This document shows positions 54,920 through 63,410 of a stretch of DNA of 64,000 nucleotides, piece by piece (position 1 is the first letter of the stretch; the number at the start of each line of letters is the position of its first letter). The position numbers and the translations under genes were made by a program. Source of the stretch: Silicimonas sp963779765. Its GTDB lineage: Bacteria > Pseudomonadota > Alphaproteobacteria > Rhodobacterales > Rhodobacteraceae. The stretch covers positions 620,001 through 684,000 of the forward strand of contig CAVZZP010000001.1 in the NCBI GenBank assembly GCA_963779765.1, in the 5' to 3' direction. The notes below the pieces were generated by a model. The model was not told the DNA's origin. It saw only the letters and a program-made list of their open reading frames with translations, and ran no database searches.

Positions 54920-56316
54920 AGCCGAACGTCGCCGCCGCCAAGGCCGCCCTGTCCCACCTCGACCTCGACACCTCCGAGGCGGCGATCCGAGCGAAAAGCC
55001 GTGACTTCTTCTGGTACTCTCCCGTCCTCAAGGCCCGCCTCGACCACGTCATGGCCGACTTCGTCGTCTCACCCCGATCCGAGGCCGAGGTAATCGAGGT
55101 GCTGAAGACCTGCTACGCCCACGACGTGCCCGTCACCACTCGCGGTGCCGGCACCGGCAACTACGGACAGGCCATGCCGCTTGCCGGCGGCTGCGTCATG
55201 CACCTGCGCCACATGACAGCGGTGAACGAGATCGGCCCCGGCCGCGTCGTCTGCGAACCCGGCATCCTTCTCAAGGACCTCGATGCCGCGACGAAGGCGC
55301 ACTCGGGCCAGGAATTGCGCATGTTCTCCTCGACCTGGGCCACGGCCACCATCGGCGGTTTCATCGCGGGCGGCTCGGGCGGCGTCGGCTCCTGTACCTG
55401 GGGGTCCTTGCGCGACCTCGGCAACATCATTCGCCTCCGTGTCGTGACGATGGAAGCCGAGCCCCGCATCCTGGAATTCCGAGGCGAGGAACTGCCACGC
55501 GTCAGCCACGCCTACGGCACCAACGGCATCATCACCGAGATCGAGATGCCTCTCGCCCCCGCCTACGATTGGGTCGAGATGTTCGTCGAGACGCAGGACT
55601 TCATGGAAGCCGTCGCCTTCGCCGAGGATCTCGCCAACCAGGACGGTATCCTCATCAAGCTCGCCACCGTCTTCGAAGCGCCCGTCGCCCACGATTTTTT
55701 CCAGCGCGTGAAACCGCATGTAACCGAAGGCTCGAACCTGATCGGCCTCATGGTGGCACCGCATTCGATGGAGGGGTTCCTCACCTTTCTCGGGCGCAGA
55801 CCGGAAGCGCGTCTGATCTATCGTAACGACGATCACGACTGGCCCCGAGAGCCAGGCCCGGTCTTCGAATACGGCTGGAATCACACCACCCTCCGGGCGC
55901 TGAAGGTCGATCCTTCGATCACCTATCTCCAGGTCCGCTACGGCTTCCCGCAGCACCGCGATCTGATCCGCAAGATGCGCGACGCCCTGTCGCCCGAGGT
56001 TCTTCAGCATCTCGAAGTCCTCCGCGAAGGCGGCCGCGTCATCTTCGCGGGTTTGTCCCTCGTCAAGTTCACGACCGAGGAGCGGCTGGACGAGATCGTG
56101 CGGATGCACGAGGAGGCGGGCGCCATGATCTTCAATCCGCACCGCTACACGCTGGAGGAAGGTGGCCGGCAGACCGTCGACGACCGCCAGCTTCGCTTCA
56201 AGCGCGAGGCGGATCCCAAGGGGTTGCTCAACCCGGGCAAGATGATCGCCTGGGATGATCCTGACTGGTCCTTCGACCGGATGTACGCCTATCCGAAACT
56301 CCGAGCGGCGGAATGA
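54916..56316 (+). CDS. FAD-linked oxidase (GlcD/FAD_binding_4 type)
   Basis: This 466-aa protein has a PCMH-type FAD domain: 'FVVSPRSEAEVIEVLKTCYAHDVPVTTRGAGTGNYGQAMPLAGG' (in parts) and 'SSTWATATIGGFIAGGSGGVGS'. The C-terminal lobe ends 'DPKGLLNPGKMIAWDD', the usual glycolate-oxidase-like finish. It probably dehydrogenates a hydroxy or amine product of the upstream hydrolase. Both ends overlap neighbouring genes by four bases. Confidence 0.88.
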   Translation: MKPNVAAAKAALSHLDLDTSEAAIRAKSRDFFWYSPVLKARLDHVMADFVVSPRSEAEVIEVLKTCYAHDVPVTTRGAGTGNYGQAMPLAGGCVMHLRHMTAVNEIGPGRVVCEPGILLKDLDAATKAHSGQELRMFSSTWATATIGGFIAGGSGGVGSCTWGSLRDLGNIIRLRVVTMEAEPRILEFRGEELPRVSHAYGTNGIITEIEMPLAPAYDWVEMFVETQDFMEAVAFAEDLANQDGILIKLATVFEAPVAHDFFQRVKPHVTEGSNLIGLMVAPHSMEGFLTFLGRRPEARLIYRNDDHDWPREPGPVFEYGWNHTTLRALKVDPSITYLQVRYGFPQHRDLIRKMRDALSPEVLQHLEVLREGGRVIFAGLSLVKFTTEERLDEIVRMHEEAGAMIFNPHRYTLEEGGRQTVDDRQLRFKREADPKGLLNPGKMIAWDDPDWSFDRMYAYPKLRAAE

Positions 56317-56903
56317 CGGATCGCCTGAGGGCCCTCGTCATCTACGCCCACCCGTGTGAGGAAAGCTTCGGCGGCGCGCTCCACCGCACCGTGGTGGAAA
56401 GCCTTCAGACCCGAGGCTGGGAGGTGGACGACTGCGATCTCTACGCCGAGGGCTTCTCGCCCGTCCTGACGCCCGACGAACGACGTGGCTACCACGACGA
56501 ACCTCAGAACATCGAACCCGTGCGCAACTACGTCGAGCGGCTTCGCGCGGCCGAGGCCCTGATCTTCTCGTTCCCGGTTTGGAACTTCGGCTACCCGGCC
56601 ATGCTGAAGGGCTTCTTCGACCGCGTGTTTCTGCCGGGCGTCTCATTCCGACTGGAGGATGGACGCGTCCTGCCGAACCTCACGCAGGTGAAGAAGCTCG
56701 CTGCCGTCACGACCTATGGCGGGACCCGGATGCGCGCCTTCCTTGCCGGAGATCCGCCGCGCAGGCACTTCACGCGCTCCGTCTGGCACGTTACGCGGCC
56801 CGAGAAGATGAAGTATCTCGCCCTCTACGACATGAACCGCAACACGCCCGCCGCCCTTTCGGCACATCTGGACCGTGTCCGGCGCGAGATGGCGACGCTG
56901 TGA
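56313..56903 (+). CDS. NAD(P)H dehydrogenase (quinone)-like flavodoxin-fold reductase
   Basis: The protein is 196 aa with a Flavodoxin_2 fold: 'RALVIYAHPCEESFGGALHRTVVESL', 'DLYAEGFSPVLTP' and 'IFSFPVWNFGYPAMLKGFFDRVFLPGVSF', the flavin and quinone pocket. It is an FMN/FAD reductase that may recycle the oxidase's flavin or reduce the pathway substrate. It is followed without a gap by a paralogue (GTGA overlap), an unusual tandem pair. Confidence 0.88.
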   Translation: MTDRLRALVIYAHPCEESFGGALHRTVVESLQTRGWEVDDCDLYAEGFSPVLTPDERRGYHDEPQNIEPVRNYVERLRAAEALIFSFPVWNFGYPAMLKGFFDRVFLPGVSFRLEDGRVLPNLTQVKKLAAVTTYGGTRMRAFLAGDPPRRHFTRSVWHVTRPEKMKYLALYDMNRNTPAALSAHLDRVRREMATL

Positions 56904-57493
56904 GACGCGTCTTCGTCGTCTATTGCCATCCGCGCGAGGACAGCTTTACCGCTGCGGTCCGGGACGAGGTGCTGGCAGTACTGGACCGTCAGGGTGCCGA
57001 GGTCAGGGTGTCCGATCTCTACGCCACTGGATTTTCGCCCACCCTTTCGATCGAGGAGCATGGCGCCTATCTCTCCGGCGACACCTCAGCCGTTGCCAAC
57101 GAGGTGGAGTCGATCAAGTGGTGTGATACTCTGATTTTCGTCTATCCAACGTGGTGGTATGGCCTTCCCGCCGTACTGAAAGGCTGGCTCGACCGTGTCC
57201 TTCTGCCCGGCGTCGCCTTCCTGATGCCGCAAGCCGAAGGCGAAACGATCCGCCCGAACCTGACACACATCCAGAGGCTGGGCGTGTTCACGACATGCGG
57301 TGCGTCGCGGTGGCTGACCCTTCTCGTAGGTTCTCCCGGCAAGCGCACGCTGACGCGCGGCATCGGCTTTCTTTGCGCACCCCGCCGGCGCACCGCCTTT
57401 GCCGCGCACTACCTCATGGACAGTTCCACCGACGACAGCCGCGCCGCGCACCTTGACCGCGTAAGGCGCAGGCTGGAGCGTCTTCTCAAATGA
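56900..57493 (+). CDS. Second NAD(P)H dehydrogenase (quinone)-like flavodoxin-fold reductase
   Basis: This 197-aa protein is a paralogue of the gene at 56313: 'RVFVVYCHPREDSFTAAVRDEVLAVL', 'DLYATGFSPTLS', 'IFVYPTWWYGLPAVLKGWLDRVLLPGVAF'. The conserved 'P-W-W-Y-G' variation around the flavin distinguishes it from its partner. The two could form a heterodimer; that is an inference from tandem coupling. The GTG start overlaps the upstream stop. Confidence 0.88.
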   Translation: MRRVFVVYCHPREDSFTAAVRDEVLAVLDRQGAEVRVSDLYATGFSPTLSIEEHGAYLSGDTSAVANEVESIKWCDTLIFVYPTWWYGLPAVLKGWLDRVLLPGVAFLMPQAEGETIRPNLTHIQRLGVFTTCGASRWLTLLVGSPGKRTLTRGIGFLCAPRRRTAFAAHYLMDSSTDDSRAAHLDRVRRRLERLLK

Positions 57494-57523
57494 CCGCGCG
57501 ACCGAAATGAAGGAGTTCTTCCC

Positions 57524-58319
57524 ATGAGACGGCTGGACTGGTCCGCCTATCGCGCCCCTGAGTTCGAGGACGTCGACTCCGAGAGCGTCATCGCCATACT
57601 CCCGACCGCGGCAGTCGAGCAGCACGGACCCCACCTGCCGACCGGGACGGACACCATGATCGCCGAGGGAATGCTGGACGAGTTGCGCCGGGACTGTCCG
57701 GACGACCTCGATATCCGCATCTTGCCGGTGCAGGCCGTTGGCAAGTCGAACGAGCATGTCCACGCGCCCGGCACTCTGACCCTGACCGCCGAGACCGCAC
57801 TGCGCGCCTGGACCGAGATCGGGTTGTCCGTCGCCCGAGCCCGTGTGCGGAAGATCGTCATCGTCAACTCGCACGGCGGAAACCTTGATCTCGTCTCGAT
57901 CCTGTCGCGCGAACTGCGGGTGCGGGCCGGGATGCTGGCGGTGAAATGCCAGTGGGGCGGCTTCGGTGCGCCGGAGGGTCTCTACTCGCCGCGCGAGGTT
58001 GCCTTTGGCATCCACGGCGGTGACCGCGAGACGTCGCTCATGCTGCACTTCCGGCCCGAGACCGTCGACATGGAAAAGGCGCGCGACTTCCCGTCCACCG
58101 CCGAAATCGGCCACGATCCCCCCGACCGGACCACTGTCCTACGGATGGATCGCATCGGACCTGAACCCCGACGGAGCGGTCGGAGAGGCACATCTTGCGA
58201 CCGCCGAGAAGGGCGCCGCGACGTGTCGTCATCAGGTTCGCGGCTTCATCGATCTGTTGCGGCAGGTTCGAGACCGCCCGATCGGCGAGATCGTGCCGTC
58301 CCCACCCGGCAGTCGGTAG
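57524..58319 (+). pseudogene. Creatininase family amidohydrolase, frameshifted near 58118-58124
   Basis: The repaired protein is about 264 aa and matches the creatininase fold: 'AILPTAAVEQHGPHLPTGTDTMIAEGM', 'IVNSHGGNLDLVS' and 'FGIHGGDRETSLMLHFRPETV' supply the metal ligands (Glu, His, Asp, His, Glu). After the break the frame continues 'SYGWIASDLNPDGAVGEAHLATAEKG'. Removing one base in the CCCCCCGACC stretch joins them. It hydrolyses cyclic or linear amides, the likely next step after the CodA-like enzyme. AAGGAG precedes the ATG. Confidence 0.85.
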
Positions 58320-58418
58320 GCATTGACAACGCTTTCTTGACAATCGCGCCATTTCCCGCTGACATGTAGCGGAGAGGCAACAGTGTTGCCTGGAGAGGGT
58401 CAAGACCCCGGGGGCGAA

Positions 58419-58598
58419 ATGGCTATTGGCGCAATGATCCTGACATGTCCGACCGCTCTTCTTGGGTCGCTGTACCTGTCGGCGTTCGGCGGCCTCGACA
58501 GCTCGGAAGCCCTCGCGGCCTACGCTCTCCTCGGCGCGCTGACGATGGCGGCGCTTACTCTCGTCAACGGGATGCGTCCAGAAGGCAGCCGCCGTTAA
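58419..58598 (+). CDS. Hypothetical small membrane protein
   Basis: The protein is 59 aa with two hydrophobic helices ('AMILTCPTALLGSLYLSAFGGL' and 'AAYALLGALTMAALTLV') and a short basic tail. No family is recognised. Its last four bases overlap the iolE stop region on the other strand. The longer GTG/TTG starts are possible. Support is composition and a clean frame. Confidence 0.45.
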   Translation: MAIGAMILTCPTALLGSLYLSAFGGLDSSEALAAYALLGALTMAALTLVNGMRPEGSRR

Positions 58599-59494
58599 GC
58601 GACCACCTCGTATCCCGCTGCCGTCATGACCCGCATCAGTTCGGCATGGCCGATTTGCGCCATCTTCAGGGGCGGCGCTTTCCTGGGATCCTGTTCGGCC
58701 TCGACGACGAACCAGCCTTCATAACCGTAATCCGCCAGCCTTTGAACGATGGCCTGGAAGTCCAGAGAGCCATCTCCAGGGACCGTGAAGGCGCCCTTGA
58801 TGACAGCATCGAGGAAACTTTCCTTTGAGCGGTCGAGGCTGTCCGTAACGGAACGTCGGATATCCTTGGTATGGACGTGCGTGATACGGGCGTGATGATT
58901 TTCGATGGCGCGCAACGGATCGCCGCCCGCGAAGGCCAGGTGGCCCGCGTCGAGAAGAAGCGAGATTCCCTCACCTGAATTGCGCATGAAGGCGTCGAGT
59001 TCAGGTTCGAACTGCACCACAGCGCCCATGTGATGGTGATAGGCAAGCGGCATACCCTGCTCGGCACACCATTCGCCAAAAGTCGTCACCTTGCGCGCAT
59101 AATCGGCCATCTCGACATCGGACAGGACGGGCTTGCGATCGAGCGGGATGGACTGGTCGCCCTGGATAGACCGCCCGACCTCGCCGTAAACGATGCAGGG
59201 GGCATCGACCGCGCTGAAAAGCTCGATCATCGGCAGGATGCGATCCTTGTTCTCCTCGAGCCCCTCGACGGTCAGCGTGCCCGAGAACCAGCCGCCGCAG
59301 AGCGTCACATCGGCGGCCCGCAGGATCGGAAGCATCTCGTCCGGGTTGGACGGGAACCGGCGGCCCATCTCCATCCCGGTGAACCCGGCGCTGCGCGACT
59401 GACGCAGGCATTCCTCGAGGCTGACGTCGTCCGACAACTGGGGAAGGTCGTCATTCCACCAGGCGATCGGGGACATGCCAAGTCTAGCTTTCAT
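58595..59494 (-). CDS. iolE: Myo-inosose-2 dehydratase (IolE-like)
   Basis: This 299-aa xylose-isomerase-like TIM barrel has 'LGMSPIAWWNDDLPQLSDDVSLEECL', typical of IolE, with metal ligands in 'IVYGEVGRSI', 'LAYHHHMGAVV', 'LLLDAGHLAFAGGDP', 'HVHTKDIR' and 'WFVVEAEQDP'. It removes water from 2-keto-myo-inositol in inositol breakdown. It follows iolD by four bases on the same strand, in operon order iolD-iolE. Confidence 0.93.
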   Translation of the reverse strand: MKARLGMSPIAWWNDDLPQLSDDVSLEECLRQSRSAGFTGMEMGRRFPSNPDEMLPILRAADVTLCGGWFSGTLTVEGLEENKDRILPMIELFSAVDAPCIVYGEVGRSIQGDQSIPLDRKPVLSDVEMADYARKVTTFGEWCAEQGMPLAYHHHMGAVVQFEPELDAFMRNSGEGISLLLDAGHLAFAGGDPLRAIENHHARITHVHTKDIRRSVTDSLDRSKESFLDAVIKGAFTVPGDGSLDFQAIVQRLADYGYEGWFVVEAEQDPRKAPPLKMAQIGHAELMRVMTAAGYEVVA

Positions 59495-59498
59495 GGCG

Positions 59499-61355
59499 TC
59501 ACACTCCAACGCGCTGTTTCTTGCGGATTTCTTCTTGCTGGGCGCGGGCTTCCTTGACTTCGGCCCGGTCGGAGACCTCGGGCACGCCCACGTCCCAGTC
59601 GGCATCGCCCGGCACCCAGGCATAGGCGTCCGTCGCGATCGAGATGACCGTCGTCCGGTCCGTCGTCTTGGCCCATGCCAGTGCCGCCTCGAGATCGGCG
59701 AGGCTGTCGCAGTGACGCGCTTCGGCCCCCATCGAACGGGCGTGCGCCGCCCAGTCGACATGCGGGACATTCTCGGGGGTCTCGACCTTGCAGTCCTTCA
59801 AGAGGTTGTTAAATCCGGGCGTGCCCTTGGCGACCTGCAGACGGCTGATGACCGCGTAGCCGCCATTGTCGCAGACGACGACGATCATCTTGTGGCCCGA
59901 CAGGACCGACGAATAGATGTCCGAATTCATCATCATGTAGGTGCCGTCACCCAGCATGACGTAGGGCGTCGACAGGCCTGCGTTGGCCATCGCGTTGCCC
60001 CATCCTGCGGCGATCTCGTAGCCCATGCACGAGAACCCGAATTCGAGGTCGTAGGTGTTGGGGCTCTTCACCCGCCAGCCCTTCTGAACCTCGCCCGGAA
60101 GTCCGCCCGCCGCGACGATCAGGTTGTCGTCGTCGCCCGCGGATGCGTTCACCAGCCCCACGACCTGCGCATAGGTCGGCACCGGCGCATTCGTCGGCGT
60201 CTGGTGGTCGTCGAGAAGCTTGTCCCACTCGGCGAAGAGGTCCTTCGCCCGCGTCATATAGGACGCATCCATCGTCCATTCGCCCATGGCGGCATCCAGT
60301 TCGGTCACGGTCTCCCGCGCATCGCCGACAACCGCCAGCGAGCGGTGCTTCATCGCGTCCCACCGCGCGACGTTGATCGAGACGAACTGCGCATCCTGCG
60401 CAAAGGCCGTCCACGATCCCGTGGTGAAGTCCTGAAGGCGCGTTCCGATGGCCACGATCACGTCGGCCTCTTCCGCCAGGGTGTTGGCCGAGGTCGAGCC
60501 AAGGATGCCGACCGGCCCGGCATGGACCGGGTGGTAATGCGTCAGCCCACCCTTTCCGGCTACAGTCTCTACCACGGGAATTCCACGCTTGGCAGCAAAG
60601 GCCGCGACGGCCTCTTCGGCACCCGAATAGCGAACGCCTCCGCCCGAGATGATTAGCGGCTTCTTCGCCGACTTCAGAACCTGCGCCGCTTCTGCGATGC
60701 GGTCGCGGTCCGCGCGGGGACGTGGGATCGACCAAAGGCGTTCCTCGAAGAAAACCTCGGGGTAGTCGAAGGCGAGCTCCTGAGTGTCCTGCGGCAAAGC
60801 GATGAAAGCCGGCCCGCAATCGGCCGGATCGAGCATCGTCGCGATGGCCTGCGGCAGTGAGTTGATGATTTGAGCGGGATGAGTGATCCGGTCCCAATAG
60901 CGGACGACGGCCTTGAAGGCGTCGTTCACCGTAGTGGTCGGATTGCCGTAGTGCTCGACCTGTTGCAGGACCGGGTCCGGCAGACGGTTGTTGAAGGTGT
61001 CACCCGCGATCAGAAGCACCGGCAGGCGGTTCGCGTGGGCGACACCGGCGGCCGTCACCATGTTCAACGCGCCCGGCCCGATCGATGACGTCGCGACCAT
61101 GAGCTGCCGCCGACGCTTCGCCTTGGCGAAGCCGATCGCGGCCAGCGCCATCGACTGCTCGTTCTGTCCGCGCCAGGTCGGAAGGGTGTCCTTCACGGAT
61201 TCCAGCGCCTCGGAAAGACAGGTGACGTTGCCATGACCGAAGATCCCGAACACGCCGGCAAAGAGCGGTACGCGCTCGCCGTCGATCTCGGTGAACTGGT
61301 TGCAGAGATATCGGACGACGGCCTGCGCCATCGTCAGGCGAACGGTCTTCGACAT
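59499..61355 (-). CDS. iolD: 3D-(3,5/4)-trihydroxycyclohexane-1,2-dione hydrolase (IolD)
   Basis: The protein is 618 aa and a thiamine diphosphate enzyme. The N-terminal Pyr domain has 'FGIFGHGNVTCLSEAL' and 'GQNEQSMALAAIGFAKA' (activating Glu), there is a central domain, and the C-terminal PP domain has the ThDP motif 'MLGDGTYMMMNSDIYSSVLSGHKMIVVVCDN' (GDG...N, in parts). It opens the inositol-derived ring to 5-deoxy-glucuronate. The ATG at 61355 is preceded by GGAGGACAAC. It is divergent from the aldolase gene. Confidence 0.95.
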   Translation of the reverse strand: MSKTVRLTMAQAVVRYLCNQFTEIDGERVPLFAGVFGIFGHGNVTCLSEALESVKDTLPTWRGQNEQSMALAAIGFAKAKRRRQLMVATSSIGPGALNMVTAAGVAHANRLPVLLIAGDTFNNRLPDPVLQQVEHYGNPTTTVNDAFKAVVRYWDRITHPAQIINSLPQAIATMLDPADCGPAFIALPQDTQELAFDYPEVFFEERLWSIPRPRADRDRIAEAAQVLKSAKKPLIISGGGVRYSGAEEAVAAFAAKRGIPVVETVAGKGGLTHYHPVHAGPVGILGSTSANTLAEEADVIVAIGTRLQDFTTGSWTAFAQDAQFVSINVARWDAMKHRSLAVVGDARETVTELDAAMGEWTMDASYMTRAKDLFAEWDKLLDDHQTPTNAPVPTYAQVVGLVNASAGDDDNLIVAAGGLPGEVQKGWRVKSPNTYDLEFGFSCMGYEIAAGWGNAMANAGLSTPYVMLGDGTYMMMNSDIYSSVLSGHKMIVVVCDNGGYAVISRLQVAKGTPGFNNLLKDCKVETPENVPHVDWAAHARSMGAEARHCDSLADLEAALAWAKTTDRTTVISIATDAYAWVPGDADWDVGVPEVSDRAEVKEARAQQEEIRKKQRVGV

Positions 61356-61400
61356 TGTGTTGTCCTCCCTGTCCACGCCCTCCGGGCTGTCGAGGCTTTA

Positions 61401-61429
61401 TTGACATCGCCGAAAGTCTGCAATGATGG
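61401..61429 (+). promoter_or_regulatory. Probable promoter of the aldolase/oxidoreductase unit
   Basis: A perfect -35 TTGACA at 61401-61406 is followed after 17 bases by a weak -10 TGATGG, in the divergent gap with iolD. Confidence 0.4.
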
Positions 61430-61464
61430 TGGCTGCGACGACGGGCGCTTTGCCTCAAAAGATA

Positions 61465-61477
61465 TCAAAACGTTTCA
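61465..61477 (+). promoter_or_regulatory. LacI-family type operator
   Basis: TCAAAACGTTTCA, a near-palindrome centred on CG, differs by one base per arm from the TGAAACGTTTCA pattern bound by many LacI-family repressors. It ends at the ribosome-binding site of the aldolase gene and lies 110 bases before iolD, so it could control both directions. Confidence 0.5.
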
Positions 61478-61488
61478 GGGAGGATGAG

Positions 61489-62292
61489 GTGAAAAACCCA
61501 TTGAACGACGTGTGGGCTTCTGGTCGGCCGGTGTTGAACGGATGGCTGTCGATCGGCAGCCCCTTCACGGCCGAGATCATGGCGGCGCAGGGCTTCGACA
61601 CCCTGACCATCGACGGCCAGCACGGCGCGCTCGACTACTCCGCACTCCTGCCGATGATCCAGGCCCTCCGTGGACGAGGGCCGGTCGTTTTCGCGCGCGT
61701 CCCGTGGCGCGATCCGACCTGGGTGATGAAGTTCCTCGATGCAGGTGCGCTTGGCATCATCTGCCCCATGGTCAACAGCCGCGCGCAGGCCGAGGAATTC
61801 GTCTCCTACATGCGCTATCCGCCGCTCGGCCAGCGCAGCTATGGGCCGACCCGCGCCGCTTACGCCTATCCGGGCTATGGGACCACGGCGAACGAGGCGG
61901 TCCTCGCCTTCGCCATGATCGAGACCGCAGAGGCGATGCACAACCTCGACGAAATCGCCGCGACGCCCGGTCTGGATGGTCTCTACGTCGGGCCTGCCGA
62001 CCTCTCGATCGGGATCAGCAACGGCCGCCTTGCCCCCGGCTTCGACCGCCGGGAGCCCGAGGTGATGGATGCCCAGAAACGCATCGCCGAGGCCGCACGC
62101 GCCAACGGCATCCATGCAGCGCTCCATTGCGGGTCCGCGGAATACGCGGCCGAGGCGCTTGGCTGGGGCTACGACATGGTGACAGTCGGGGGCGATTCGC
62201 GCTTCCTCGCCGAAGCCGCCGGAGCGACCGTGACGCGTTTCCGCACCCTCACCGACACCGCCCGCGCCGGAACCGCCATCGAAGGATACTGA
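61489..62292 (+). CDS. HpcH/HpaI aldolase family protein
   Basis: This 267-aa TIM-barrel class II aldolase has 'NGWLSIGSPFTAEIMAAQGFDTLTIDGQHGALDY' (in parts), 'FLDAGALGIICPMVNS', 'GPTRAAYAYPGY' and 'ETAEAMHNLDEIAATPGLDGLYVGPADLS', supplying metal and pyruvate ligands (Glu, Asp). It splits 4-hydroxy-2-oxo acids to pyruvate or a tartronate-semialdehyde-like product. GTG 61489 has an AGGGAGGATGAG site. It is coupled to the oxidoreductase two bases downstream. Confidence 0.9.
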   Translation: MKNPLNDVWASGRPVLNGWLSIGSPFTAEIMAAQGFDTLTIDGQHGALDYSALLPMIQALRGRGPVVFARVPWRDPTWVMKFLDAGALGIICPMVNSRAQAEEFVSYMRYPPLGQRSYGPTRAAYAYPGYGTTANEAVLAFAMIETAEAMHNLDEIAATPGLDGLYVGPADLSIGISNGRLAPGFDRREPEVMDAQKRIAEAARANGIHAALHCGSAEYAAEALGWGYDMVTVGGDSRFLAEAAGATVTRFRTLTDTARAGTAIEGY

Positions 62293-62294
62293 CG

Positions 62295-63409
62295 TTGAAG
62301 AAAAGGGAATTGCGGGTCGGGCTGATCGGCACCGGCTTCATGGGCCAGGCCCATGTCTTCGGCTATGCCACGGCCGAAAAGGTGTTCGACCTGCCCGTGC
62401 GCTTCGTCATGGACACCGTCGCGGACGTGACGGACGACGCCGCAAATAGCGCCGCGCGTCGTTTCGGGTTCGAGACGGCGACCACGGACTGGCGGCAGAT
62501 CATCGACAACCCCGCCATCGACATCGTCAACATCACGGCCCCGAACGCGCTTCACAAGGAGATGGCGCTGGCAGCCATCGCCGCCGGAAAGCACGTCTAC
62601 TGCGAAAAGCCCCTCGCCCCCCTTGCCGACGATGCGCGCGAGATGACCGAGGCCGCCGAGGCCGCGGGCATCAAGACGCAGGTGGGCTTCAATTACCTCT
62701 GCAACCCAATGCTGGCGCTGGCGAAGCAGATGATCGAGGCCGGTGAACTGGGGGAGATCCGCGCCTGGCGCGGCGTGCACGCCGAAGACTATATGCGTGA
62801 CGCAACAGGCCCCTGGACCTTCCGCCACGACCCGGCCGGCGGCGGCGCCTTCGCCGACATCGGCAGCCATGCGCTGGCAACGGCGGAATACCTCTGCGGC
62901 CCGATCACCCGCGTCATGGGCGACTGCGTCACCCACATCGCGGAGCGTCCCTCTCGTGATGGACCCCGCCGGATCGAGGTCGACGACATCGGCCGCGCGT
63001 TCTTGCGGTTCGCAAGTCCGGCGCATCGGGCTCGGTCGAAGCGAACTGGCTCGCGACGGGTAGAAAGATGCAGCACGATTTCGAGGTCTATGGCTCGAAA
63101 GGCGGGCTTGCCTTCAGCCAGGAGCGCTTCAACGAACTGCATTACTTCGACACGAACGACCGCAAGGGACGACAGGGCTATCACCGCATCGAAGCGGGTC
63201 CCGACCACCCACCTTACGGCAGCTTCTGCGTCGCAGCGGGACACCAGATCGGCTTCAACGACCTGAAGGCGATCGAGGTCGCGGGATATGTCCGCGCCAT
63301 TCTGGGCGAAGCGGACGAGCCGTTCAACTTCCGCGCCGGATGGCGCATCCAGCATCTGGTCGAGACCGTCCACCGCTCCTCGCGCGAGGAACGGTGGCTG
63401 GACGTCTGA
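62295..63409 (+). pseudogene. Gfo/Idh/MocA family oxidoreductase, frameshifted near 63015
   Basis: The N-terminal Rossmann domain is 'VGLIGTGFMGQAHVFGY', with the family motif 'HVYCEKPLAPLADDAREM' (EKP). The C-terminal domain has 'VGFNYLCNPMLALAKQMI' and 'GGGAFADIGSHALATAEYL' (catalytic His in 'DIGSH'), then, in a new frame, 'SGASGSVEANWLATGRKMQHDFEVYGSKGGL'. Adding one base near GCAAGTCC (63012-63019), or removing two, restores about 371 aa. It is probably an NAD-dependent polyol or sugar dehydrogenase. The TTG start lies two bases after the aldolase stop. Confidence 0.87.
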
Positions 63410-63410
63410 A

